The notes under the pieces were generated by a model. It worked only from the letters and a program-made list of their open reading frames with translations. It was not told where the DNA came from and made no database searches. 64,000 bases of DNA from Nemertoderma westbladi (lineage: Eukaryota > Xenacoelomorpha > Nemertodermatida > Nemertodermatidae): positions 1 through 64,000 of the forward strand of contig JAUCBJ010007168.1 of NCBI GenBank assembly GCA_032718475.1, in the 5' to 3' direction. Within the stretch, counting starts at the first letter, position 1, and each line of letters begins with the position of its first letter. The position numbers and the translations under genes were made by a program. Of the stretch, positions 33,827 to 45,607 are shown in pieces.

Positions 33827-34299
33827 TTATTTGTTGTATTTATATCTATGTGTATTCATATTTAATTGTCCTAATTCATAAATGGTCACTCAGAAGTTAA
33901 AATAGTCTTATATTACTTTCATTTGTTTATAAACGACTGGCAATTCAGCAATTGCAATTTCTTAGTTCATTAATTCAGTAATTAACAATTACAGAATTAT
34001 TCGCATTTTTTATGAATTGATTAATAGGCCTAATTTTGATAATAGTTTACATTTTGTATGTATAGCACCCACTGTACATAACTAACATAATACATAGTGC
34101 AGTAGTGGGTGCCAAGGTCCAGCGCAGCGCAGAGGCAACAGCGGTGCCTGCGATTTAATCATTCGATTGCGCAGCTTGGGCAGTATTACAAGAATTATAA
34201 GTGTTACTTCCCTTAGCACTTAGAGCAGAGCAGTCAATCACCAAGGGCACTGGTTGCTGTGGCTGCAGCCAGAAGTTCAGAGCAGAGAGGGCAAAGGGA
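33827..34299. other. Spacer between direct repeat A and the 51-bp array
   Basis: AT-rich to about 34080, then GC-richer with CAGCGCAGCGCAGAGG. No gene. Confidence 0.35.
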
Positions 34300-34978
34300 G
34301 TGGCTGTGGCCGTGCTAGAGACTTGTTTCTAGAGAAGTACCTAAATTGTAGATGACGTGGCCATCCTAGAGACTTGCTTCTAGAGAAGTGCCTAAATTGC
34401 AGATGGCGTGGCCATCCTAGAGACTTATTTCTAGAGAAGTGCCTAAATTGCAGATGACGTGGCCGTGCTAGAGACTTGTTTCTAGAGAAGTGCCTAAATT
34501 GCAGATGACGTGGCCGTCCTAGAGACTTGTTTCTAGAGAAGTGCCTAAATTGCAGATGACGTGGCCGTCCTAGAGACTTGTTTCTAGAGAAGTGCCTAAA
34601 TTGCAGATGACGTGGCCGTCCTAGAGACTTGTTTCTAGAGAAGTGCCTAAATTGCAGATGACGTGGCCGTCCTAGAGACTTGTTTCTAGAGAAGTGCCTA
34701 AATTGCAGATGACGTGGCCATCCTAGAGACTTATTTCTAGAGAAGTGCCTAAATTGCAGAGGACGTGGCTGTCCTAGAGACTTGTTTCTAGAGAAGTGCC
34801 TAAATTGCAGATGACGTGGCCGTCCTAGAGACTTGTTTCTAGAGAAGTGCCTAAATTGCAGATGACGTGGCCGTCCTAGAGACTTGTTTCTAGAGAAGTG
34901 CCTAAATTGCAGATGACGTGACCATCCTAGAGACTTATTTCTAGAGAAGTGCCTAAATTGCAGATGACGTGGCCGTTT
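34300..34978 (-). repeat. 51-bp minisatellite, about 13 units, open in one frame
   Basis: The plus-strand unit includes GACGTGGCCGTCCTAGAGAC and TTGTTTCTAGAGAAGTGCC. As 51 is divisible by three, the minus strand is open throughout (34277-35026, 249 residues, 17-residue unit HLQFRHFSRNKSLGRPR). No signal peptide, conserved neighbour or splice signal supports translation. Confidence 0.9.
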
Positions 34979-34984
34979 ATTTGG

Positions 34985-35103
34985 GGATTTGGGGGTTATT
35001 TTGAACCATGATAAGGGTAACCACATTTCAGGGTATCAACTTTTCCCCAAAAATACAACGAGATTGGATGGCGATAATTAGATAAGGTATATGACGAACA
35101 CAA
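34985..35103 (+). repeat. Direct repeat B, copy 1
   Basis: Starts GGGGGTTATTTTGAACCATG and recurs at 35487-35602 nearly unchanged. Copy 1 runs into direct repeat A, copy 2. Confidence 0.85.
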
Positions 35104-35106
35104 TAA

Positions 35107-35430
35107 TACAGCTTTGGTGAACTAAAGCAATTTATTGGGAAGGAATACTCCACATCATTGGGTGTTGGGACAGTACAATAAATGCCTTAGTTTATCTGTC
35201 AAATTGAGAAGATTATAAATTATTGGAATGTCAGTGAAATATCTTAGGCTGCCTGCATACTAGCTTAATAACAGTCAAGAGTAGTGATTGGCCAGGTGTT
35301 CTTTCCTACTGGCAAGGGAGATACAGCAGCTCTGATTTACCTGGCTTACTGGATATTCTACACCACAATCCAATATTGGAGGCAGCAGGTCATACCTATT
35401 TGCAGGGAAATTGGCTAAATTACGAAATCG
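35107..35430 (+). repeat. Direct repeat A, copy 2
   Basis: Near-identical to 33499-33826. The alternating A-minisatellite-B-A-B order shows at least two duplication events. Confidence 0.9.
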
Positions 35431-35486
35431 CCCACCCACCCATCCCTCGTTTATCATGGTATTCCTGACAGTGGTCTTACCTCTTG

Positions 35487-35602
35487 GGGGTTATTTTGAA
35501 CCATGATAAGGGTAACCACATTTCAGGGTATCAACTTTTCCCCAAAAATACAACGAGATTGGATGGCGATAATTAGATAAGGTATATGACGAACACAATA
35601 AA
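35487..35602 (+). repeat. Direct repeat B, copy 2
   Basis: Near-identical to 34985-35103; its right edge abuts the LINE fragment region. Confidence 0.85.
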
Positions 35603-35639
35603 TACTATGTAAGATAGAGATATAGATAATAAAGCATTT

Positions 35640-37620
35640 CCTAATTTAACTAAACATCTCTTGAATCTTGTAACAATAAGCACATAAGCTAGCCAATTTC
35701 ACTTTAGGGCAACTAAATAGATCATGGATATAGTTATAATTATCAAAACCAAAATTAGACCTTAAAATAGCAGTATACCGACAACGAAGCAAAACATGTT
35801 CTTCATTTTGCACTGAGCTTAAATCACACGAACATACTCGGTCTTCGGATGGGATACGAGCCCATCTTCCTTTCTCACTAGCTAAGTTATGTGAGAAGGT
35901 GCGATATCGAGTAAATGCAGTGCGATGAAAGTCGGGAATATAGGCGGTACTACTTAAATAAATATCATGCACACCTAGTTTAGGGTGTTCGGACACTTCC
36001 CCCCCCGGACACTTCCCCCCCGGACAGTTCCCCCCCGCTCAAGTAGGACACTTCCCCCCCGGACACTTCCCCCCCAGACACTTCCCCCCCGCGGACACTT
36101 CCCCCCCGACTGTTCTTAACTTCGCACATTTGTATTTTTCATTTTGTAAGGTAAACGGACCGCTTGTATCCAGATAAGTTGTATCCAATTTTCCTTACGT
36201 AGCTCAGAAAGTGATCTTTTGCATCCCGATTTTACATTTTATATCCAAGTTTTATTTATGGGTTTTATCAATGCAATTACATCGTATTGTTTGCTAATCT
36301 TTAAACAATTAATTATATTAGATGACCTATAAATTCCATCCCCCGAATGATATACTGTATTTATTAACTATAGAATTATAATAATTAATTGTTTTAATTA
36401 TAGGTATTATTATGTAATAGTCTTCTTCAAATTGTAGCAGATGGGGATCAATATTATTGTTGCAATCAAAATTATACCTCTCCAGGGTAAAATCGACATG
36501 CGTCTACCTGTATTCTGTTTTCAGCATTACATATTGATATACATATTATTACTATACATACTATATAGATATTATACACACTACATATTAAATTTCCTGG
36601 TTACTTGCAATATTTTTAATAGGATTTTGTTGAATTATATAATATTGTAGTAATTTATATATTAAATTGGTTAACATTCAATACAGCTCCTACTTTAGGC
36701 TTAGTCAATTTATTATCTGATGATACAAACATGAATTAATTATTTCAAAGTGGTCTTAAGTCTTTCACCACGGGCACTCAGGGAAATGCCGGGGTCTGGG
36801 GGCGATAACCCCCGAGAAAAGAAGCGGGGGTTTGGGGGCGGCAGCCCCCAAGAAAAGAAGCGGGGGTTTGGGGGCGGTAGCCCCCAATAAAAGAAGCGGG
36901 GGTTTGGGGGCGGCAGCCCCCAATTAAAATTAAAAGAATTAAAGGAATTAAAAGGAAAACAAACAAAATTTGACTATAAAAATGTTTCTTTTATAATTTT
37001 GAAAAAACTTGTCTAGATACAACTTGTCCTGTACCCATCTTTAACTTTTGTTTATTGCTTTGATGCACCAAGATTAATTTTAACACTTTAACTGGGGGGG
37101 GAAGTGTCCGGGGGGCAAGTGTCCGGGGGGGAAGTGTCCGGGGGGGAAGTGTCCTACTTGGGCGGGGGGGAAGTGTCCGGGGGGGAAGTGTCCGGGGCGG
37201 AAGTGTCCTAGATCCCTAGTTTAGGATTTAGTATACTACGATATAACTGAAACTTAGTAGCTGTAATTGGTTTAGCTAAAACTTTTAATCTTACTGCACT
37301 TAGAGATACTGAGGAAAAGTCAATATTGGTTGATTCACTTAGTAAGTTGTACATGCTGATATTTGAATCCGAACATAATTTAAATACTTGTTTAATAGGT
37401 AATGAGTCATTGGCTGTGATCGAATATTTTTTAAAGAATCTGACCCGGGCTTTCAAAATCAAAACAGCTAGGGGTTCGAACCCACCCTCCAAAAGACAGA
37501 TATCGTTCGGTGTGGTGACTCGTACCCCCAGCAAAGACTTTATTGCCTTCATATATAATCCTTCAATTACTTTAAAATTCTTGGTTAGCCACGATTCACA
37601 ACCATAAATTATTCACAACT
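35640..37620 (-). pseudogene. LINE RT C-terminus split by a foldback element
   Basis: Minus-strand coding sequence is found at 37216-37620 (YGCESWLTKN, MKAIKSLLGVR, TNIDFSSVSL, YRSILNPKLG) and resumes at 35646-35983 (VHDIYLSSTAYIPDF, WARIPSEDRVCSCDL, EEHVLLRC). CxC..HxxxxC is the zinc-knuckle-like tail of many non-LTR elements. The 1.2-kb foldback element sits exactly at PKLG, and the flanking bases are duplicated, so the LINE was one piece before. Confidence 0.75.
35984..37215. mobile_element. Foldback element copy 2, minisatellite termini
   Basis: It has the same ends and interior as 12688-13914, differing in the number of terminal 15-16 bp units and in having four instead of three internal 35-bp G-rich units (36783-36930). 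CTAGTTTAG flanks both sides (35975-35983 and 37216-37224); depending on the exact boundary the duplication is 8-11 bp. No transposase. The small frames inside are not genes. Confidence 0.9.
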
Positions 37621-38149
37621 ACAATTATAAATTAAACACAACATTATAAATTCACAACCGTACATAACTAAAATTAATAGTAATTAATATTAATATAAAC
37701 ACCCAAGAGTTGCATATTTCTAGTAGTGACGGCTGAATGAATAGAGTTTGTAAAGTGTACATCTAATATTCCTCCTCTCCCTCCTCATCTTCGGCTCCAC
37801 CACTATCAACTCCAACCTCCTCGTAATCCTACTCCAGAGCAGCAAGATCCTCACGAGCCTCGCTGAATTATCCCTCTTCTAACGCACAGCCCACATCCCT
37901 GCGCCATCGTCAAGCCCTATTGGCCGCCACGACCTCCGCCCACCCCTCAAACAAAGACCCACTGCCCGGACCAAGGCGATAGAAATCCGCGCCCTCACCC
38001 ACCCCAATACCGAACCACTAGGCTTAAAAATGAGTGAACGCTTCACGATTTTGCGTGTCATCCTTGCGCCGCGCGGGCGCCATGCTAATCTTAGCCAAGA
38101 GGCCCTACGAGAGGAAGACGGAGCCCCCCCTCAAACCCCAGACCAATCG
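37621..38149. other. Intergenic, no gene
   Basis: AT-rich to 37770, then a locally GC-rich stretch to 38110 (CTCCAACCTCCTCG, CCCACTGCCCGG). The 60-residue frames there have no recognisable domain. Confidence 0.35.
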
Positions 38150-38154
38150 CGTAA

Positions 38155-38475
38155 GGGGTTTTGTGTCGCCGAGCAACGACTGTAAATACCTATGTAACGA
38201 TACAATTCTGATGTATTTCCAACCTTAATATACCTTTTCAACATTTCTAACCCGTATCAGTGTTCTTTCGTGATCTTTTTGGCCCCAGATGGCCATTTTC
38301 GACGACTGGTTACTCATGCGTTTTGGGCCGCTGAGCAATGACTGTAAATACATAAGAAACGGTACAACTCTTATGTATTCCCAACTATAATATGCTTTTC
38401 CATCAATTTTAACCCGTTTCAGTGTATTTTCGTGATGTTTTTGGCCCCATTATTTTTGACGAACATTACTCATAT
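38155..38475 (+). repeat. ~173-bp tandem repeat, two units
   Basis: Both units carry GAGCAA(C/T)GACTGTAAATAC, TATGTATT(T)CC, AACCCGT(A/T)TCAGTGT and TTCGTGAT(C/G)TTTTTGGCCCC in the same order, about 173 bases apart. Confidence 0.8.
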
Positions 38476-38486
38476 CGCAGCCTTAT

Positions 38487-39902
38487 TCAGCCCTCCCAGC
38501 CAAAAAAATCGAGAAAAAAAAGGAAAAAAGGATTTAATATTTTCAAAAAAAAAGGAAAAAAAGGATCGGATGCAGTTAAAAAAAAGGAAAAAAGATAGGA
38601 TGCAGTTCAAAAAAAAAGGAAAAAAAGGATCGGATACAGTTCAAAAAAAAGGGGAAAACTGAATAGATATTATCTTTACAAAAGTAATAGTAAACATTGT
38701 GTCTTTCGCTTAGTGCTGTTTCTTGATTCTATCTCATTAACCTTACTGTTTATACTATGAAGAATCCCATAAAGAAACGTCCTGTTTTAAATGACAGGAA
38801 GATATCAAAGAAAGTTAAAAAATGTAAACACGCAGGAAAGAGAACAACGGCAATGGCAATATAATTAATATTAATTATAGTTAATATATTAATATTATTA
38901 TACAGATATTTTCACCTTTTTTGCCTAGTTATCAGAGATGGTCGAGTTCCGCCGATTGATGGTCATTGATAGAGGTTTATCAAATGATTGTAAATATAAC
39001 TTTAGTTTGAAAGTGATATAAAACCTTTGGAATGGATTTCCGGTCGTGGCTACATTTATATAAATAACAAAAATGCTTTTAGACGCAATCAAAATTCAAC
39101 CATATCCAGGGGAAAATGGACGCAAATAACAGCCGATTGCGAGCAAAAATGAAACTGTAACAGTGTTATAGGCTTTCATTTATTGTTTTGGTTAGAATAG
39201 ACTGCCACTGCAACCTGTTCCTTTCCCTAAATTGAAATCATCATTGTTGATTCACCAAGGCGGTTTTGCGTCAATTATAATAAATCACACGCTAAAAATG
39301 TAGCTGCGGAGAGAACTTTAATATACATATTTTCTGAGACAGAGACAGCCTCTGTCTCAGAAATAAATATATTAAAGTTCTCTCCACAGCTACATTTTTA
39401 TGGTAGCTTAGCTTGTGATTTTTGTCAAAAAAATATCTAATCAAAATATAATAGGCATATGCCCTGCCCGTCAATCTCTGTTATAACCTTGTCAATATCA
39501 GCAGCAAGCTGAAATTTCAGTTTATCTGCCAATGATTGCTGGGATCTAATGGTTTCCATTGGTACCGGTACCGTTAAGTATGATTGCAGGAAAATAACTT
39601 GTCCTGTACATTGTTATTAGTTTACTACCAAGCCAAGGACAACTATACTGATAGTATATAGTAAGTACTGAAATCGTCATATATGGAACTACAGTCAGAC
39701 AGTGGTACAGTACCGGTAATTGATTAAACTGCACGACCAGTCCATCTGTCTCCCGCTGCCTTGTACTGAATAGATGTTACAACTTACAGCAGGCTATTTT
39801 CTGAACTAAAAAAAGGAAAAAAAGGTGTGAAAATGGACAAAATAAAAGGAAAAAAGGGAAAATTCTAAAAAAAAGGAAAAAAAGGAAACTCTGGGAGGCC
39901 TG
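38487..39902. mobile_element. Possible foldback-like element with AAAAAGGAAAAAAGG ends
   Basis: The left edge reads CAGCCCTCCCAG and the right edge CTGGGAGGCCTG, a short inverted repeat. Immediately inside each edge lie A/G-rich repeats (38505-38660 with a GGAT(C)GGATGCAGTT spacer; 39807-39893). The interior holds a lone 68-bp satellite unit (39172-39242) and a palindrome (39285-39415). No target duplication was found. Confidence 0.4.
39285..39415. repeat. Long palindrome, arms about 55-60 bases
   Basis: AAAAATGTAGCTG, GGAGAGAACTTTAATAT and CTGAGACAGAG are mirrored by CTCTGTCTCAG, ATATTAAAGTTCTCTCC and CAGCTACATTTTT around ACAGC. Outer bases (AATCACACGCTAA / TTAGCTTGTGATT) extend the match with a small gap. 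Confidence 0.85.
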
Positions 39903-40381
39903 CTTATTACTACATTATTAACGACATTTAATTTCTCTTACCCGACTGCTACTTTCAAGAAATATTAATTGAATTGTTTTGCGCCTTTCTATGGGCTGCT
40001 TTCTTTCGTTTTTTTTTTCTGGAGGAAAGATTTATTTCAAGCAGATATTCAATTATACTTCAGGGCTCCGCAATTCTTCTTGTGCGTCAGTAGCGAGTAG
40101 GAATCCTTGCTGTTGTTTCGAGTTTTATTAGGTTGCAGTTTTCTTTGTTATTTCAAATAAAAAATAAAACAAACAACGTATTTATACTCCTCGATTATGA
40201 GGGAAAATGAAAATAAATAAATGTAATAATTATAATATTCACATTTATAATTCCAATGAACCTTATAGCATGTATTATGATATGTATAAATCACACAACA
40301 ATTAAACACATTATAATCTCAAATTATGGGGAGTTTATAAATATATTACTAGGATATTTTTAATTAATATCGTTCATATTA

Positions 40382-41223
40382 TTATAATTCTTTGTCAACT
40401 GGTTTACCAGGTTCCATATTGTTACGTCGACCCACGATACCTATAAGTCTCAAGACGCCCTGTAAGCGTCGTCCCTTCATCGTAGCTACAATGCACCTGT
40501 AAGATAAGATTATATGAAATTAGCATTTGTGTCGATAGAACGCGAGCTGTACAGAGTAGATCTACAGCAAATAAACCAATAATAATAATAATAACAGAAA
40601 ATAATATCATTAGTGTTATGTTAAGTTATTATTAGTATAGCAGGTGTTGTTAGTAGTATTATTATTACGTAGTATTCGTCTCCAAACTTCGTCGGGAGAT
40701 TGTTAATCCGCCGTCTCTTAATTCACACATCGATGGTTGGGACTCATAATCCCTCGGATTAATAGATTGCAAATTCTCACGAAAATCAATAGATATAGAC
40801 AGACAGTTAATAGAAACAAAGTTCAACTTCAAACCACGATAGGGAAGGGAGGGGGGGATATTGCAAGGGGCCGGTTCTTCAAATACTAAAGTACCGGTAC
40901 TCACGGCAGTACCGATGCCGTAATCGAACGACCGTCGCGTCCACTTCGTTGGATCCGCCGTATATCACATCGCACGTCCATGAGCACACTCGCCAACATC
41001 TCACCCGTTGGTAGGCCGGCGAACTGGTTCACTCGTGTAGGTGCGGATCCGACTTATCTAACAAAGAAAACCAACAGTTTAATATGAAGTTCCTCGAATA
41101 CACTTCCTACCGGTAACGCAGTAACAGTAGCTGACAATCATACAAACAACCAGCTAACTACCGTACTGCCGTATTCGGAAAATTAAACTCACCGATTTCA
41201 TCGAGGTTGCTCCTGTTTATCAT
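40382..41223 (-). CDS. Possible three-exon small protein gene, unknown function
   Basis: Three minus-strand segments join in one open frame of 97 residues: 41223-41193 (starts MINRSNLDEI), 41052-40905 (contains NQFAGLPTGEMLASVLMDV) and 40496-40382 (CIVATMKGRRLQG ... KPVDKEL, TAA). Donors are CG|GTGAGT and CC|GTGAGT. Acceptors are ATAAG and a good CTTACAG with an upstream CTAAT. Phases agree at both joins, and an in-frame stop precedes the Met. I recognise no family. Weak point: the first acceptor is poor, and a better TTGTTAG five bases upstream would close the frame. The region is CpG-richer than its surroundings, as near a promoter. Confidence 0.35.
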
Positions 41224-41229
41224 TCGACG

Positions 41230-42940
41230 TCAGATTATACTCAGTAGAGGCATCCAATAGGCCTACAGCAATATGACCAAAAACCATCCAAAACCCACAG
41301 AAAGTCCGTAGTCTGAAAAAGCAATTGGTTTTGACAACTTTAAAGTCAAGGAATCCTACGCGAAATCGTTTCGAGTTTAATTCTTTCGATGATTCTACGT
41401 CGTCTCATCGTCTGATACTCCACAGATTGTGCATACTGCGTCGAGATAGAACGGGGAACACATTTAGAGTAACATTTAAGGAGTTCCAGACCGACAAAGT
41501 CCGTGAAAAGCGACCGTAATCGCATATAACCGTCGGAACGGAGCTGTCATCCGCTGCCGAATGCGGTACCGGTACTAAATCGTCGCCAGCTGCTGGCTGC
41601 CAGCGGCCGGTGCGGTGGTCGGATTCAAAGACCGCGATTCTTTTACATTTTGTAGACAGTGCCAAGGGCTTCAAATTGACAGAAGCAGAATTTCGAAAAG
41701 AGCAAAAAAAATGACCCAAAATAACAGATTTAACACCGCGCACACGCAAATTAGCGGTAACTGCAAGTAGGCCTACATATAAATATTTTGAATTATTACA
41801 AACTAACGTTCTCATTGCAGCATTGGTTAGTTGAATTCTGTATCGTTAATCCAGGGCTTGTCATAGGCTTAAGCAATTCTGTATCGTTAGGAATCCTGGC
41901 CAGTGATTCGCTGAGAAGGCTGTTCGCGCTTTTAGACCATTAACAGTTTAACCTGCTAATTTAAGTGTATCCTGAATCGACTATTGCCCTTACTAATTGA
42001 CATCAGTTGAAACCAGTCTAAGCGCGGCGTATGACCCACGGGTGTGGGAGACTGGATTCGGTTCTAGAGAAAGTTATTGCAGTAGGCTACTTTGTATTAT
42101 TCGATTGATCGCTACTATATAATCTCCGACAACTATATTTACTTTCGGGGAAATATTAACAGTTCCTTTGGGACGTGGCGCTTTAAGTATCAAACAGAGT
42201 TATGACTTACACTAATCACAACTAGAGGCAATAAGGTGTCGCAAATGGCGCATTCTTTAGGAATGCTTTATTAACCGTCATACTACTTCACATTAATATT
42301 CACACTAATGCACACTGATATGCCATATGCCGACCGTCACTGATTTGGTAATATATAAGGAGGATTGCAACTCACGTACGTTGGGATTATGAAATAGCAT
42401 TTAATTCACACTCACACAAAACCACTATAAATTGAGCCACAAGTGCTACTGATACACCCTTCTGCTTACCTCAGTAATTAAGAAAGTTGAGGGTGATTTA
42501 CGATTATTTATCAGTATTCTCCAAATATAACATCCATTAATATAAACAGCAATTGACAACAATATAAAACAGTATATTAGAAAACAGTGCGGTGAAATCA
42601 GTCAGTGTTATGCTCGGTAGTGCAATATTACGAATCGGTGCTTTGGTGAATTATTGGTGAATTGGTGAATTATGTTAATAGATTTGCGTTCCTATAACTC
42701 TAGCCTCTGATGTTAGGGCAAAAGTCCGAAAGTCAGAACGTCAGAATATGAATCCTGAATGAAGTAGGATTCTAGGAAAACTGCCGCATTGCGTCAGATC
42801 TCATAGGCCGCTGTAAACAGAGAAAAAGAGATAGCTCTGATTGGCTAAAATATATCAACAAAGGAACATTTCTCATACAAACACAGCTGGTAGATTTCGT
42901 CATCCCAACTCGGTGTTTCTTGACAGACACGTAGTTGCAC
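41230..42940. other. Intergenic; CpG-richer 41.3-41.7 kb
   Basis: 41300-41700 has many CpG, compatible with a promoter region for the small minus-strand gene. A minus-strand frame at 41405-41815 (136 residues) has no domain and is not supported. From 41.8 to 42.9 kb nothing was recognised. Confidence 0.35.
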
Positions 42941-42945
42941 AATTC

Positions 42946-44111
42946 GGGTAAATCTTTTCGACCTACGCGTAGGCCTACGCGTAGCTACGCGTAGTTCGCA
43001 ACATTGGGTCATATATCACCAGTTTCAGAGTTTTAACAATAACTACGCGTAGGTGCTACGCGTAGCTACGCGTAGGTGCTACGCGTAGCTACGCGTAGGT
43101 CCTACGCGACCTACGCATAGGTGCTACCCATAACTATGCCTATACGTCAGTACGTCGTTTATCATTAGTAGGCTTACGTATTCCAAGCGAGTCAGTACTA
43201 AAATAAGACACAATACGGTATGTTCAATAAACAACCCACAACCATCAAATGCTTTCAACAGTAATGTATCCTATACCTGTATACTCTATATAGAGGAATA
43301 CGCGAAAACTACATATTCTTCACTTCATGCGTTGCGGGCGGTAAAATGTGTTAATAATTAATGTTTAGAGTTCAAAAATAGTTTACAAAGGAAATAGGCC
43401 GATGGTTCTTATCGATTCTCTATGCTTTTTATTGCCTTTGTTCACGATAGGGCAAGGATATACTGTATTTAATATGTTAACCCCTTGACAAGGGAAGGGG
43501 GAGACTAAATTGTCTACCATGATTGGTTGCACTTGTCATTTGACCAAACAATTTGATTATATGCAGTATTTATCAGCTTTCGCTTAACCTCTTCACCGGT
43601 AGACTGGTCGCTTTATTTACTACTGTTCAATATTTAAATAATCCAATGGAAACAAAGATACTTGAATCATGAGACGTGAATTTCAAGTTTATTTTTTATT
43701 CATCCTCTGTGTTTGTATGTGAAAGAGCCGAATATTATTTATTACCAGTGCTGTATGTAGAGATATGAGTTTCCGATTCTGTTATTACATTTGTCTGATA
43801 ATCAGATACCTGACATATACCGATACTTGCCTAACAACTCAACCCTACCGGACCTGAAATGAAAAATCATTGTTATCAGGACTGCTACGCGTAGCACCTA
43901 CGCGTAGCTACGCGTAGCACCTACGCGTAGTTTCAAAATACCTACGCGTAGTTCCAAAATAACTACGCGTAGTTTTAAAACACCTACGCGTAGTTGTTAA
44001 AAAGGCAGTAAGTCTGGCCCTACCGGTAAATGACAGGAATGGAAGTTACAAACTACGCGTAGCTACGCGTAGCTACGCGTAGGCCTACGCTTAGGTCGAA
44101 AAGATTTACCC
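42946..44111. mobile_element. TIR element with CTACGCGTAG palindromes, copy 1
   Basis: The ends are GGGTAAATCTTTTCGACC and its exact inverse GGTCGAAAAGATTTACCC, followed inward by chains of CTACGCGTAG (TIR at least 60 bases). GCACAATTC flanks both sides (42937-42945, 44112-44120), a 9-bp target duplication. More CTACGCGTAG units lie at 43045-43120 and 43885-44000. No transposase. Copy 2 is at 47383-48592. Confidence 0.9.
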
Positions 44112-44365
44112 GCACAATTCTTAGCCCTTTTAGAGTATTTAGCGCATTGCACAAAATGACTTATTTTGTCCGCAAAAGCTTTTACAAAGGCCTAACGATA
44201 GAGAAATATTTAGCAGGGGGTGCGTCCAATTGCTACAAACTGCGACATTTTCAGAGACACTTTTTCAAAATATTTCTTATTTCCTTATTAGTTAGACCTT
44301 TATAGAAATATTCGGAAATAAGTAAATCCTCTCCCTCCATAATATCATACACAGTAAGTACACGG

Positions 44366-44945
44366 GTGGGGTCTTCGTGCAGCAGAATTACAAGTCATAT
44401 AAGCAAATAATTATCATTATACTATCATATTACACCATGCCCCGGAATAGTGTCGTAATTCAGGTACCTGCCCCCCCCCCCCAAATTTTTATAAATCTCA
44501 ATAAGATGGCATGAAATTTGAAATAGAGATACTGTAGTTTCATCTCACTCCTCCAGCACCCCCTGCCGCCCCCCCCCCCCTCAAATTTTTCTACAAATCT
44601 TAATAAGATTGCATAAAATTTGAAATAGAGATACTGTAGTTTCATCTCACTCCTCCCCGCTGGGTGAGCCAGAATTTTTATTTTCGCTCTTATTCTTATA
44701 ATCTATTATATAAATCTATTCTTAAAAAAGGTGTCTCCGACGATATTGAATATTGAACAGATATATCATTTTACCAGCCTGTTTTCGCTGAAGACATTTT
44801 TTAAACTACTGAATGGGGAGCATGAATTTAAAAAGAAAAATGCGACACCCCACCCTAACCCTACACACACCAAGACTTTTGAAAACAGTCATAATATAAT
44901 TATAACATTTCGCTGATGGCTCGCAGTTGTTCTGACTCGTCCCAC
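44366..44945 (+). mobile_element. MITE with GTGGGG ends, copy 2
   Basis: Ends are GTGGGGTCTTCGTGCAGCA and TGACTCGTCCCAC, as at 5579-5772, with extra interior. Inside, a ~105-base unit (AAATTTGAAATAGAGATACT then GTAGTTTCATCTCACTCC) preceded by a C tract occurs twice (44470-44655). Confidence 0.55.
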
Positions 44946-45126
44946 AGCAAGAGGCTTTCAAGCACCTAACAGTAATCCAGGACCGGTCAGCCCATACCAG
45001 AACCCAGTACCAGTACTGCAGTAGTACTGTAGTATAGGCATAGTCAGATAGTCCAGTAGTCTACACTCTACAGGTACCTTCAGTCAGTATGGTACCTTTC
45101 AATGTTCAATGTCAATCTGTCGGTTT

Positions 45127-45607
45127 GTGGGGCGAGCCACGAAGTTGGCGGAGCCTTAGCGAATTGACACTGTTAGGGGGTGGGTCAATTTATGCAAATA
45201 GTTGTCGTCGTCGTTGTCGTCGTCGTCGTCGTCGTTACGATTTTGACATGCTAATAACTTTGTCGGATTTAAAGCTGCCAAGTTGAAAATTTGTAGGTAT
45301 CAATATGAGCAAAAGTTGAGATTTTTGAGAGACTTTCAGACACCATCAGTGCAATGGTCTCCCGCTAGAGGGCCACATGTCTAAACATTAAATGCCCTCC
45401 CATTTCTTTGCTTTTAATCCGTTTAAGCTGAAACTTGGCAGATATGTATTAGACCATTAGCTGTGACTTTCAAAGGAGGCGAATCCATCTGCAGTTCTCC
45501 AGTCTGCCGCTAGAGGGCCAACGTGACTATTTGCATAAATTGACCTACCCCCTAACAGTGTCAATTCGCTAAGGCTCTGCCAACTTCGTGCTGCGCGAAG
45601 TCCCCAC
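45127..45607 (-). mobile_element. MITE with GTGGGG ends, copy 3, long TIRs
   Basis: The left end starts GTGGGGCGAGCCACGAAG. Inside the ends is a ~60-base inverted repeat (left AGCGAATTGACACTGTTAGG and TCAATTTATGCAAATAG, right their complement at 45535-45590). The right terminus inverted reads GTGGGGACTTCGCGCAGCA. It is the reverse orientation of the other copies. A (GTC)n microsatellite at 45205-45236 lies inside. Confidence 0.65.

Noticed and set aside
34277-35026. 249-residue repeat protein on the minus strand
   Set aside because: It is the automatic result of a 51-bp minisatellite; there is no splice, signal or flanking coding evidence. Kept as a repeat.
41405-41815. 136-residue minus-strand protein
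   Set aside because: No recognisable motif; lies in a CpG-rich probable promoter region and ends without splice logic.
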